Shown here: positions 1 through 9,265 of the stretch, piece after piece
How the letters are laid out: the number at the start of each line of letters is the position of its first letter
Position numbering within the stretch: the stretch's first letter is position 1
Assembly (NCBI GenBank): GCA_016223165.1
Contig: JACRPO010000009.1
Span: 1,488,001 to 1,552,000 of the forward strand
Length of the DNA stretch: 64,000 nucleotides
Origin: Burkholderiales bacterium
GTDB lineage: Bacteria > Pseudomonadota > Gammaproteobacteria > Burkholderiales > Burkholderiaceae_C
Direction: 5' to 3'
The notes under the pieces: generated by a model
What the model saw: only the letters and a program-made list of their open reading frames with translations
Database searches by the model: none
What the model was told of the DNA's origin: nothing
Position numbers and translations under genes: made by a program

Positions 1-2168
1 GGCAGCTGCATGCCCGGCGCGCCCAGGCTCTCCTTCGAGGGCACGGGCTTGGCGAGCGCGCCGTCGACCTGGCGCGCCATCAGGTTGATGTCGAGCATGC
101 GCGCCGAGGGCGCCTTCAGCGCCTCGGCATGCGAGGGCATGAGCTGGCCGAAGAAGGCACGGCGTTCGCCGTCGGGCCAGCCGATCAGGTTCAGGCCCAT
201 GTTCAGGGCCTGCATCATGTTGGGCAGGCCGGCGAGGAAGCTCTTGCGGTGCGCCGGCGTCGGCTTGGGCTGCACGCTCAGCACGAGGTCGAGGCAGGCC
301 TGGCGCGCGCGCTTCATCTCGGCACTGTCGCCGCCGTGCGTGAGCGCCGTGCGCAGCAGCACGCGGCTCCACACCTGGCTGACGAAGTGCACGATGAAGT
401 CCGGCGCCGCCAGGCCGCGCAGGTCCATCTCGAGCTGGCGCGCGTAGAGCTCGGTGAGCTGCGCCTCGTCTTCCTTGGCCGCCAGCATCGCCGGCGCGGC
501 TCCGTGCGCGGCGGCGTTGCGGCCGGCGAGCTCGGCCGCGAACTCCTCGAGCGCCGCCAGCTTGTTGTCGTAAAGCTCGATCTGCTCGAAGTCGCCCTCG
601 ACGACGTCGTGCACGAGGTCGCGCACCTTGGCCAGGAAGTCGCGCGCCTCGTTCTCGGAGAAGTCGTCGAAGGCGGCGCCGAGCGAGGCGATACGGTTGA
701 TGAAGCGGCGCACGGGGTGCCGGCGCGAAGCGAAGAAGCTCGGGTCGCCGAGCGCCGCGCGCAGCACCGGCAGCTGCAGCCTCGCGATCTGGCGCGCCAG
801 CTGCGGCGGCACCTTGGGGTCGGCGAGGATGGCGTCGAAGAGGCTGCCGATGACGTCGATGACGAGGTGGTCGAGTGCGCCTTTGCTCGCCTCGCGCAGC
901 TCGTGCCGGTGGGCGCGGATGATGTTCGGCGCCAGCCCCTGCGGCGAGGTGTCGAAGCTGTTGGCGTTGCCGCCGAAGACGGGCTGCGTACTGACGGCCA
1001 GACGCCGCATCAACGCCATCATCGTGGCGTCGACCGTGCCCAGCGTGGCGCCGCCGCGGGAGCTGCGGCCGAAGCCGGCCCCGGCACCGGTGGAGTAGCC
1101 GCTGCTGCCGTAGCCGCTGCGACCGCCACCGCCTCGGCCGGAGGCGTGTCCGCCTTGGCCGCTGACCCCGCCGTGACCGGAGTGGCCGCCGCGGACACTC
1201 GCTCCGCCGCCAGGCCCCCCAACGACACCCCCGTAGCCGCTGCCGGCGGCGTAGCCCCCGGGGTGGCCGCGCCCGCCCCCGTAGCCGCCGCCATGTCCCG
1301 GCACTCCGGCGGCAGAGCCATGGCCGCCGTGGCCACCGTGGCCACCATGGCCCCCAAAACCTCCGTGCCCGGCCATGCCGCCGCTGGCGCCGCCGCCGTA
1401 GCCGAACCCTGGGTGACCCGATCCGTCGAACCCCGGGTCGATCGGCCGGCCAAGGGTGTCGTACTCGGTGGCCACATGGCCGCCGCTGTCGGCGACCGCG
1501 CCACCGGCGCCGGGTACGCGCTGCTGGCGCTGGCGCACGGCCAGCGACAACGGCTGCACGCCGGCGTTGCGCATGCGGCTCACGATGTCGGCGTAGGTCG
1601 TGCGCAGTTCGCTGCCGATGGAGCGGCTGAGCTCGGCCTGCAGCACCTTGCGAACTTCGGGCCGTTCGCTGACCGCCGTGACGCCGCGGATGAGGGCATG
1701 GCCGATGACCTCGGGCCGCAGCGGATTGCGCACCGCCGTCTCGCCGACCTGGCCGAGCAGCGAGCCGACGTAGCCGTCGAGCTCGCGCAGCTCCCATTCG
1801 CAGCCCGTCGCCACGTCGAGCGCGAAGCGCTCGGCGGTGATCTTCTTCTCCACCTCCTGGTTCTCGACGAGCGCGAGCGCGTCCCAGTTGGTGGCCTTCG
1901 GCGGCGCGTGCTCGCCGGGTGCCTGCGCCTCGCGCGCGATCCACTCGTCGAAGGCTTCGTTGAAGGCGAGCGTGAACGCTGCCCTCTTGCGGTTGAGCTC
2001 GAACTGGGCCGCGAGCAGGTCGTCGCGCCGCACCAGATTGGGCGCCGAGAGCGCCGCCAGGCCCAGGCTTTCCACCGTGCGATCGACCGCCGCTCGCACG
2101 GCGAGCTTGAGGCGGTGAGCGGCCGCTTCCAGCTGGGCTGGCAGCCGGCGGTGAGCGATGACTTTCAT
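1..2168 (-). CDS. DUF1631 family protein, C-terminus truncated by window edge
   Basis: Reverse-strand frame open from ATG at 2168 (MKVIAHRRLPAQLEAAAHRLK...) to the window start; not listed in the ORF track, probably because no stop lies in the window. Resembles Burkholderiales DUF1631 proteins; has an internal Gly/His/Tyr-rich stretch. Confidence 0.8.
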   Translation of the reverse strand, partial: MKVIAHRRLPAQLEAAAHRLKLAVRAAVDRTVESLGLAALSAPNLVRRDDLLAAQFELNRKRAAFTLAFNEAFDEWIAREAQAPGEHAPPKATNWDALALVENQEVEKKITAERFALDVATGCEWELRELDGYVGSLLGQVGETAVRNPLRPEVIGHALIRGVTAVSERPEVRKVLQAELSRSIGSELRTTYADIVSRMRNAGVQPLSLAVRQRQQRVPGAGGAVADSGGHVATEYDTLGRPIDPGFDGSGHPGFGYGGGASGGMAGHGGFGGHGGHGGHGGHGSAAGVPGHGGGYGGGRGHPGGYAAGSGYGGVVGGPGGGASVRGGHSGHGGVSGQGGHASGRGGGGRSGYGSSGYSTGAGAGFGRSSRGGATLGTVDATMMALMRRLAVSTQPVFGGNANSFDTSPQGLAPNIIRAHRHELREASKGALDHLVIDVIGSLFDAILADPKVPPQLARQIARLQLPVLRAALGDPSFFASRRHPVRRFINRIASLGAAFDDFSENEARDFLAKVRDLVHDVVEGDFEQIELYDNKLAALEEFAAELAGRNAAAHGAAPAMLAAKEDEAQLTELYARQLEMDLRGLAAPDFIVHFVSQVWSRVLLRTALTHGGDSAEMKRARQACLDLVLSVQPKPTPAHRKSFLAGLPNMMQALNMGLNLIGWPDGERRAFFGQLMPSHAEALKAPSARMLDINLMARQVDGALAKPVPSKESLGAPGMQL

Positions 2169-2296
2169 GGGCGGGGGGCTGGCCGCACAAGTATGCGGCA
2201 ACCCCCTACCTAGGTTGTGAGCAGGTGTGGGGGCGAAATGGGGTGCTGATCACGCGCTTGTGACGCCCGGTTGCACGCTCCCCTAACTTCGATGCA

Positions 2297-2310
2297 CCCC
2301 GTGAACGGGG
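2297..2310. repeat. Palindrome CCCCGTGAACGGGG downstream of mscL
   Basis: Inverted repeat just 3' of the mscL stop; same core (reverse complement) at about 21749-21762. Confidence 0.5.
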
Positions 2311-2329
2311 GCTCGTCAGGCTCGAAACG

Positions 2330-2749
2330 TCACTTTTTCAACGCATCGCGAATCTCGCGCAGCAGCACGACGTCCTCGGGCGTCGGGGCGGGCGGCGCGG
2401 CCGGGGCCGGCGGGGCCTCGCGCTTGAGCCGGTTCATCTGCTTGACCATCAGGAAGATGATGAAGGCGAGGATGGCGAAGTTGAGGACGATGGTGATGAA
2501 GCTGCCGTAGGCGAAGACGGCGCCGGCCTTCTTCGCGTCGGCCAGGTTGGTGGCCGTCTGGCCGGCCAGGGCGATGAAGTGGTTGTTGAAGTCCAGCCCG
2601 CCGAAGATCTTGCCGACGATGGGCATGATGAGGTCACCGACGATCGAGTCGACGATCTTGCCGAACGCACCGCCGATGATCACGCCGACGGCCAGGTCCA
2701 TGACGTTGCCCTTGACGGCGAATTCCTTGAATTCGGACACGAAGCTCAT
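2330..2749 (-). CDS. mscL: Large-conductance mechanosensitive channel MscL
   Basis: [46 protein letters not shown], canonical MscL N-terminus and TM1; 139 aa. Confidence 0.98.
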   Translation of the reverse strand: MSFVSEFKEFAVKGNVMDLAVGVIIGGAFGKIVDSIVGDLIMPIVGKIFGGLDFNNHFIALAGQTATNLADAKKAGAVFAYGSFITIVLNFAILAFIIFLMVKQMNRLKREAPPAPAAPPAPTPEDVVLLREIRDALKK

Positions 2750-2905
2750 GGGCGAGTTCTCCTGGCGCTGTTGTTGAAGACGGCTTGTCGCGGCCGCAGG
2801 CGGCGCCCGCCGTGGGCCCGGACCATGTTAGCCCCCGGGGCCTGCGGGGCTGCTCGGCTAGAATTCCCGATTGACCAGAACGATGCACCCGACTTGAGGA
2901 CAGTC

Positions 2906-3562
2906 ATGAGCGAAGCTGCAGCGCGCAGCCCCGGCGGCATGGGCGATGACATCGGCGATGGGGGGGCGGCCATCGACAAGGAGCGCCGGACCTGGATCGC
3001 CATCACCTGCGGCGTCGGCGCCGTCGGCGGCGTGGCCACCGCGGTGCCTTTCGTCTCCAGCTTCGCACCGTCGGAACGCGCCCGCGCGGCCGGTGCCCCG
3101 GTGCAGGTGGACATCGGCGGCATCAAGGCCGGCGAGAAGCTCACCGTGGAGTGGCGCGGCAAACCGGTGTGGATCGTGCGCCGCACGCCCGAGCAGGTGG
3201 AGGCGCTGAAGAAGAACGAGAGCCAGCTCGCCGACCCCAGGAGCGAGCGCAAGGCGTACCCCACGCCCGAGTACGCGAAGAATGCCTACCGCTCCAGGAA
3301 GCCCGAGTATTTCGTCGGCGTCGGCATCTGCTCACACCTCGGTTGCTCGCCGATCGACCGCTTCGCCCCCGGTGCGCAGCCCTCGCTGCCCGCCGACTGG
3401 GCGGGCGGTTTCCTGTGCCCCTGCCACGGTTCCACCTTCGACCTGGCGGGGCGCGTGTTCAAGAACAAGCCCGCACCCGACAACCTCGAGGTGCCGCCGC
3501 ACATGTACCTGTCCGACAGCGTGCTGGTGATCGGCGAGGACAACGACAAGGCCAAGGCCTGA
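2906..3562 (+). CDS. petA: Ubiquinol-cytochrome c reductase Rieske iron-sulfur subunit
   Basis: CSHLGCSP and CPCHGSTFD Rieske cluster motifs; upstream of cytochrome b. Confidence 0.97.
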   Translation: MSEAAARSPGGMGDDIGDGGAAIDKERRTWIAITCGVGAVGGVATAVPFVSSFAPSERARAAGAPVQVDIGGIKAGEKLTVEWRGKPVWIVRRTPEQVEALKKNESQLADPRSERKAYPTPEYAKNAYRSRKPEYFVGVGICSHLGCSPIDRFAPGAQPSLPADWAGGFLCPCHGSTFDLAGRVFKNKPAPDNLEVPPHMYLSDSVLVIGEDNDKAKA

Positions 3563-3693
3563 AGGGCCGGCCCGGCCGGCGCCGAGAGCGCGGCCCGCGG
3601 CAACGCGACCCGGACCCGCCCCGCTGGGCAGCACGAACAGACGAACCTCCGAGTCTCTGAGAACGAGGGACGAACGAGAGACGAAGGACCAAG

Positions 3694-5100
3694 ATGGCTG
3701 AATTCAAGGAAGCACCGGCAGGCGCATCGGCGCTGACGCAGGCGACGGTGTGGCTGCAGAACCGGTTCCCGACCGCGTTCGACGCCTACCGCGTGCACAT
3801 GTCGGAGTACTACGCGCCGAAGAACTTCAACTGGATGTACTTCTTCGGTTCGCTGGCGATGCTGGTGCTGGTGATCCAGATCGTCACCGGCATCTTCCTG
3901 ACGATGCACTACAAGCCCGACGCCGCGGTCGCCTTCGCCTCGGTCGAGTACATCATGCGCGACGTGCCCTGGGGCTGGCTGGTGCGCTACATGCACAGTA
4001 CCGGCGCCTCGGCCTTCTTCATCTGCGTCTACATCCACATGTGGCGCGGCATGGTCTACGGCAGCTACCGCAAGCCGCGCGAGCTGGTGTGGATCTTCGG
4101 CTGCGCCATCTTCCTCGCCCTCATGGCCGAAGCCTTCATGGGCTACCTGCTGCCCTGGGGCCAGATGAGCTACTGGGGGGCGCAGGTCATCATCAACCTG
4201 TTCGCCGCCATCCCGTTCGTCGGCGAGGACCTGGCCATCCTGATCCGCGGCGACTACGTCGTCGGCGACGCGACGCTGAACCGCTTCTTCAGCTTCCACG
4301 TCATCGCCGTGCCGCTGGTGCTGATCGGCCTCGTCGTCGCGCACATCTTCGCGCTGCACGACGTCGGCTCGAACAACCCGGACGGCGTCGAGATCAAGGC
4401 GAAGAAGGACCCGAAGACGGGCATCCCGCTCGACGGCATCCCCTTCCACCCGTACTACACGGTGCACGACCTGCTCGGCGTCGGCGTGTTCCTGATGGCC
4501 TTCTCGGCCATCCTCTTCTTCGCCCCCGAGCTCGGCGGCTACTTCCTCGAGTTCAACAACTTCATCCCGGCCGACCCCCTGAAGACGCCGGCGCACATCG
4601 CCCCGGTGTGGTACTTCACGCCCTACTACTCGATGCTGCGCGCCACCACCGACGTGATGGTCAACTGGCTCGTCGGCATCACCGTCGTCGGCGGCGCGCT
4701 CGCCATCCTGCTCGGCGGCCTGTCGGCGCGCGGCAAGGTGTTCATCGGCGTCGCCGCGGTGGTCTTCGCCGCCCTGCTCAAGACCTTCGACGCCAAGTTC
4801 TGGGGCGTGGTCGTGATGGGCGCGGCGGTGCTCATCCTGTTCGCGCTGCCCTGGCTCGACCGCAGCCCCGTGAAGAGCATCCGCTACCGGCCGCGCTGGA
4901 ACCTGTGGCTGTACGGCCTCTTCGTCGTCGTCTTCGTGATCCTGGGCTACCTCGGCATCAATCCGCCCTCCGAGCTCGGCACGCTCATCTCGCAGATCGG
5001 CACGCTGTTCTATTTCGGCTTCTTCCTGCTGATGCCCTGGTGGAGCCGCATCGGCGAGTTCAAGCCGGTGCCCGAGCGCGTCCAGTTCGAGCCGCACTGA
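3694..5100 (+). CDS. petB: Cytochrome b (bc1 complex)
   Basis: Typical cytochrome b sequence (PWGQMSYWGAQVIINLFAAIPFVGEDL; heme-ligand His pairs); 468 aa. Confidence 0.98.
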   Translation: MAEFKEAPAGASALTQATVWLQNRFPTAFDAYRVHMSEYYAPKNFNWMYFFGSLAMLVLVIQIVTGIFLTMHYKPDAAVAFASVEYIMRDVPWGWLVRYMHSTGASAFFICVYIHMWRGMVYGSYRKPRELVWIFGCAIFLALMAEAFMGYLLPWGQMSYWGAQVIINLFAAIPFVGEDLAILIRGDYVVGDATLNRFFSFHVIAVPLVLIGLVVAHIFALHDVGSNNPDGVEIKAKKDPKTGIPLDGIPFHPYYTVHDLLGVGVFLMAFSAILFFAPELGGYFLEFNNFIPADPLKTPAHIAPVWYFTPYYSMLRATTDVMVNWLVGITVVGGALAILLGGLSARGKVFIGVAAVVFAALLKTFDAKFWGVVVMGAAVLILFALPWLDRSPVKSIRYRPRWNLWLYGLFVVVFVILGYLGINPPSELGTLISQIGTLFYFGFFLLMPWWSRIGEFKPVPERVQFEPH

Positions 5101-5129
5101 GCGCCCCGCCCCGCGAGACCAAGACAGCC

Positions 5130-5921
5130 ATGAAGAAGATCCTCTCCTCCCTGCGGGTGTCGCTGCTGGCGGCCCTCCTCGGCGCATTCACGATCGGCCC
5201 GGCCCACGCCGCCAGCGACGGCGTCCCCTGGGACAAGTTCCCCACCAAGCGGGTCACCGACCTCGCCGCCCTGCAAAACGGCGCCAAGCTCTTCGTCAAC
5301 CACTGCCTGAACTGCCATGCCGCGGCCTTCATGCGCTACAACCGCCTGCGCGACATCGGCCTCACCGAGCAGCAGATCAAGGACAACCTGATCTTCACCG
5401 GCGCCAAGGTCGGCGACACGATGCAGTCGGCGCTCGACCCCAAGGACGCCAAGGACTGGTTCGGCGGCGTGCCGCCCGACCTGACGCTGATCGCGCGCTC
5501 GCGCGCCGACGCCGGCAAGGGCAGCGGCGCCGACTACCTCTACACCTACCTGCGCGCCTACGTGCGCGATGAAACCAAGGCCACCGGCTGGAACAACCTC
5601 GCCTTCCCGGGCGTCGGCATGCCGCACGTGCTGCACGAACTGCAGGGCACGCAGCGGGCGGTCTATGCCACCGAGGCGGACCCGCACGACGCCAAGAAGA
5701 CGGTGCAGGTGTTCAAGGGCTACGAGCTCGCGAGCCCGGGGCAGATGACGCCGGCGCAGTACAACGAGGCCGTGGCCGACCTCGTCGCCTTCCTGCAGTG
5801 GATGGGCGAGCCCAACCAGACGAGCCGGGTGCGGCTGGGCGTTTGGGTGCTGCTCTTCATCGGCGTGTTCACCCTGATCGCCTGGCGCCTGAACGCGGCG
5901 TACTGGAAAGACGTGAAGTAG
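5130..5921 (+). CDS. petC: Cytochrome c1
   Basis: Signal peptide, CLNCH heme motif, C-terminal TM; follows petB. Confidence 0.97.
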   Translation: MKKILSSLRVSLLAALLGAFTIGPAHAASDGVPWDKFPTKRVTDLAALQNGAKLFVNHCLNCHAAAFMRYNRLRDIGLTEQQIKDNLIFTGAKVGDTMQSALDPKDAKDWFGGVPPDLTLIARSRADAGKGSGADYLYTYLRAYVRDETKATGWNNLAFPGVGMPHVLHELQGTQRAVYATEADPHDAKKTVQVFKGYELASPGQMTPAQYNEAVADLVAFLQWMGEPNQTSRVRLGVWVLLFIGVFTLIAWRLNAAYWKDVK

Positions 5922-6085
5922 GCTTTCGCCTTCACCGGCACCCGGCGCGTGTCGGCCGAGACACGTCGGGCGCGCCGACAGCGCAGTGCAGGGTCGCGGG
6001 TACCTCACTGCGCGTCTTGCGCTTCGTTCCCTGATCCGCCGCCGATCCGGCTTTCTCTTTCTCTCTCTCGACAAGGGCCCCTGCC

Positions 6086-6697
6086 ATGATGGTGCTGTAC
6101 TCCGGAACCACCGATCCCTACTCGCACCGCTGCCGCTTCGTGCTGTTCGAGAAGGGCATGGATTTCGAGATCCGCGACGTCGACGTCTTCGCCAAGCCCG
6201 AGGACATCGCGCTGATGAACCCGTACAACGAGGTGCCCATCCTGGTGGAGCGCGACCTCATCCTGTACGAGAGCCACATCATCAACGAGTACATCGACGA
6301 GCGCTTCCCGCACCCGCAGCTGATGCCCGGCGACCCGGTGGCGCGTGCACGCGTGCGCCTCTTCCTCTTCAACTTCGAGAAGGAACTGTTCAGCAACGTC
6401 AACCTGCTCGAGGGCCGTGGCGTCAAGGCCACCGAGAAGCAGCTCGAGCGCGCACGCGAGCAGATCCGCGACCGCCTGACGCAGCTGGCGCCGATCTTCC
6501 TGAAGAACAAGTACATGCTGGGCGACGACTTCAGCATGCTCGACGTGGCGATCGCGCCGCTCTTGTGGCGGCTCGACTACTACGGCATCGACCTGTCGAA
6601 GAACGCCGTGCCGCTCCTGAAGTACGCCGAGCGCATCTTCTCGCGCCCGGCCTACATCGAGGCGCTCACGCCGTCCGAGAAGGTGATGCGCAAGTGA
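6086..6697 (+). CDS. sspA: Stringent starvation protein A (GST-like)
   Basis: MMVLYSGTTDPYSHRCRFVLFEKGMDFEIRDVD; adjacent to sspB. Confidence 0.95.
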   Translation: MMVLYSGTTDPYSHRCRFVLFEKGMDFEIRDVDVFAKPEDIALMNPYNEVPILVERDLILYESHIINEYIDERFPHPQLMPGDPVARARVRLFLFNFEKELFSNVNLLEGRGVKATEKQLERAREQIRDRLTQLAPIFLKNKYMLGDDFSMLDVAIAPLLWRLDYYGIDLSKNAVPLLKYAERIFSRPAYIEALTPSEKVMRK

Positions 6698-6749
6698 CGC
6701 TGGCCTGAGCGCCACGCGCACCCCGGGCCCCGAGCACGAAGGCAGCCCC

Positions 6750-7340
6750 GTGAGCACGCCCGACAACCAGGGCACGCCGACGCGCCCGTACCTGCTGCGC
6801 GCGCTGCATGACTGGTGCACCGACAACGGCTTCACGCCCTACATCGCCGTGCACGTCGACGCCAGCGTGCAGGTGCCGGGCGAGTACGTGAAGAACAACG
6901 AGATCGTGCTCAACGTCGGCTTCGAAGCCACCTCGGGGCTGAAGCTCGGCAACGAGTTCATCGAGTTCAAGGCCCGCTTCGGCGGCGTGCCGCGCGAGAT
7001 CGTGGTGCCGGTGGACCACGTGGTGGCCATCTACGCGCGCGAGAACGGCCAGGGCATGGCCTTCCCCATGCCCGCCGCCGCCGGCCCCGAGGGCGCGCCC
7101 ACCGCTCTCGGGAGCACGCCCGGCAGCGTGCCCACGGCTCCGGTCACGACGGCCAGGCCGCGCGCCGCCGCGCCGGCCCGTGGCCTGCGGCTGGCGCGCC
7201 AGGGCGCCGAGGGGATCGAGACGGTGCCGGGCCCCAAGCCCCCGGGCCGGCAGGCGCCCGCGGCGCCGGAGCCGCCGTCGGAGCCGCCCACGCCGCCCGA
7301 ACCCGGCGCACCGCGCCCTTCGCTCAAGCGCATCAAGTAG
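6750..7340 (+). CDS. sspB: ClpXP protease specificity-enhancing factor SspB
   Basis: RPYLLRALHDWCTDNGFTPYIAVHVD...VPGEYVKNNEIVLNV; downstream of sspA. Confidence 0.95.
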   Translation: MSTPDNQGTPTRPYLLRALHDWCTDNGFTPYIAVHVDASVQVPGEYVKNNEIVLNVGFEATSGLKLGNEFIEFKARFGGVPREIVVPVDHVVAIYARENGQGMAFPMPAAAGPEGAPTALGSTPGSVPTAPVTTARPRAAAPARGLRLARQGAEGIETVPGPKPPGRQAPAAPEPPSEPPTPPEPGAPRPSLKRIK

Positions 7341-7346
7341 CGCCGG

Positions 7347-7372
7347 CGCGACGTATCGATTGATACGTCGCG
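7347..7372. repeat. 11-bp perfect inverted repeat, CGCGACGTATC-GATT-GATACGTCGCG
   Basis: Read directly, between sspB stop and tRNA-Thr; no following T-tract. Confidence 0.8.
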
Positions 7373-7425
7373 TGACGCCTCGGCGCGTGGCGCCGGGAGC
7401 CCCGCTCCTACAATCGCTGCCCCTG

Positions 7426-7501
7426 GCCGGCTTAGCTCAGCTGGTAGAGCACCCGCCTTGTAAGCGGAAGGTCGTCCGTTCGATTCGGACAGCCGGCACC
7501 A
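7426..7501 (+). tRNA. tRNA-Thr (TGT anticodon), CCA encoded
   Basis: GCCGGCTTAGCTCAGCTGGTAGAGCACCCGCCTTGTAAGCGGAAGGTCGTCCGTTCGATTCGGACAGCCGGCACCA folds as a cloverleaf; 7-bp acceptor GCCGGCT/AGCCGGC, TGT in the anticodon loop. Confidence 0.96.
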
Positions 7502-7569
7502 CGCCGCTCGTGCAGCTTCGTGGCCCGAAGAACTAATCCAGGGAATGAGTAGAGGGACATGCAGTCCCG

Positions 7570-7920
7570 TCACGAACCCCGAGGGCGAACCTTGATCCTG
7601 ACCGGCGGAGTGAGCCAGCCCTGGGCCGACAGGGTGCCCTCGATTTCGGGCAGGCATTGGCGCAGCTTCGCGGCTGCCGATGCGTGGTCGGCGAGGATGA
7701 CCCAGGCCTTCTCGTCCAGCGGACCGGCGCGCGCCGCAGCGGCCAGCTCGGCCGCCAGCGAAGGTGCCACCGCCGCCCAGCGAGCCTGCGACTCGGTCAG
7801 GCGCGCGAGCAGGCTCGCCAGCGATTCGTTGTCGCGCAGCGCGTTGCGCACGGGCGCGGCCGCGGGCACGGCGGGCCGCGACGAAGGCCCGCCCTTGGAC
7901 GCCGGAGGCGGTGCAACCAT
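7570..7920 (-). CDS. DciA-like (DUF721) protein
   Basis: 116 aa with C-terminal KH-like segment (AWVILADHASAAAKLRQCLPEIEGTL...VRIKVRP); next to M23/secA as in other betaproteobacteria. Confidence 0.65.
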   Translation of the reverse strand: MVAPPPASKGGPSSRPAVPAAAPVRNALRDNESLASLLARLTESQARWAAVAPSLAAELAAAARAGPLDEKAWVILADHASAAAKLRQCLPEIEGTLSAQGWLTPPVRIKVRPRGS

Positions 7921-7935
7921 GCAAGGAGTCTAGCG

Positions 7936-9183
7936 ATGCAGCTGCTCATCACCCACAGCAGTCTGGCGCCGACGCGGGCCCTGAACTTCTCGCGCTGGCA
8001 GTTGCTCGGCATGCTGTTCGCGTTCGCGCTCCTCTTCCTGCTCGCCTCGGGCACCATCTACCACTTCATCTTCCTGAAGGCGGCGCGCGAAGGCTGGCCG
8101 ATCGTCAGCCAGATCGTGCGCCTCGTCGTGCGCGACGAGATCGCGCAGCGCGACCGCTTCATGCGCGAAAACCTCGACGCGATCGCGCAGAAGGTCGGCG
8201 ACATGCAAGCCAAGCTGGTCAAGCTTGAGGCGATGGGCGAGCGCGTCGTCGGGCTGGCCGGCGTCAAGGCCGACGAGCTCAAACCGCTGAAGCGCACAAG
8301 CGCCACCGTGCAAGGCGGCGCCGGCGGCCCCTACCTGCCGCTGGAGCGCCCGTCGCTCGCCGAACTGCAGGACACGGTCGAGCGCCTGGGGCTGGCCGTG
8401 GACCAGAACACCGACATCTTCACGCTGATGGAGTCGCGCCTGCTCGAATCGCGCCTGCAGGCGCTGCTGGTGCCGAGCTCGGCGCCCGTCAACGTCGTCG
8501 TCGGCTCGGGCTTCGGCTTCCGCCCCGACCCTTTCACCGGCCACGCCTCGCTGCACACCGGGCTCGACTTCCCGGCCGAGGTGGGCACGCCGATCTACGC
8601 CGCCGCCGGCGGCATCGTGACACTGCGCGAGTGGCATGCCGCCTACGGCAACACGCTGGAGATCGACCACGGCAACGGCCTCGTCACGCGCTACGCGCAC
8701 ACCGCCGCGTTCGAGGTCGAGCGCGGTGCGCTGGTGAAGCGCGGCCAGCTCGTCGCCCGCGTGGGCAACACCGGGCGCTCGACGGGGCCGCACCTGCACT
8801 TCGAAGTGCTCGTCGACGGCGCACCGCAGGATCCGGCGCGCTTCCTGGCGGGCGGCAGCAATGCCGCGCCGGGCAAGGAGTTCGCTCGCCGGCCCGGCGT
8901 GCCCGCTTCGGCGACGCCCGCGGCAGCGCTGCGAACCGCCGCCGCGGCGCTGCGCGCGCAGGCTGGCGGCGCCGCCACGGCCGCGGCGTCGGCAGCGGCG
9001 TCGGTATCACCGGTACCGTCGCGCCCGCAGGCTCCGTCCGAGCAGTCCGGCGTACCCGCGGCATCGCCTGCGGCCCTGCCCCGGGCCGCGGCCACGACGG
9101 CGGGTGCCGCGAGCCCGTCGCTGTCCACCGGCACGTCCATCGGCCCATCAACCACCGCGCCGCCCGACCCGGGCGGCCGGTGA
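7936..9183 (+). CDS. M23 family metallopeptidase (secA-linked type)
   Basis: HTGLDFPAEVGTPIYAAAGGIV... and STGPHLHFEV LytM/M23 motifs; N-terminal TM. Confidence 0.93.
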   Translation: MQLLITHSSLAPTRALNFSRWQLLGMLFAFALLFLLASGTIYHFIFLKAAREGWPIVSQIVRLVVRDEIAQRDRFMRENLDAIAQKVGDMQAKLVKLEAMGERVVGLAGVKADELKPLKRTSATVQGGAGGPYLPLERPSLAELQDTVERLGLAVDQNTDIFTLMESRLLESRLQALLVPSSAPVNVVVGSGFGFRPDPFTGHASLHTGLDFPAEVGTPIYAAAGGIVTLREWHAAYGNTLEIDHGNGLVTRYAHTAAFEVERGALVKRGQLVARVGNTGRSTGPHLHFEVLVDGAPQDPARFLAGGSNAAPGKEFARRPGVPASATPAAALRTAAAALRAQAGGAATAAASAAASVSPVPSRPQAPSEQSGVPAASPAALPRAAATTAGAASPSLSTGTSIGPSTTAPPDPGGR

Positions 9184-9265
9184 TGCGCCGCAGGGCCGCT
9201 GGCTACACTCCCATGTTGGCAGGGGAACGTCGAGGAGTGCGGGCCGCGGCACCACGCCGCCCGCG

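Noticed and set aside
129-2213. 694-aa plus-strand ORF at the left end
   Set aside because: Low-complexity antisense frame; the minus strand carries a recognisable DUF1631 protein.
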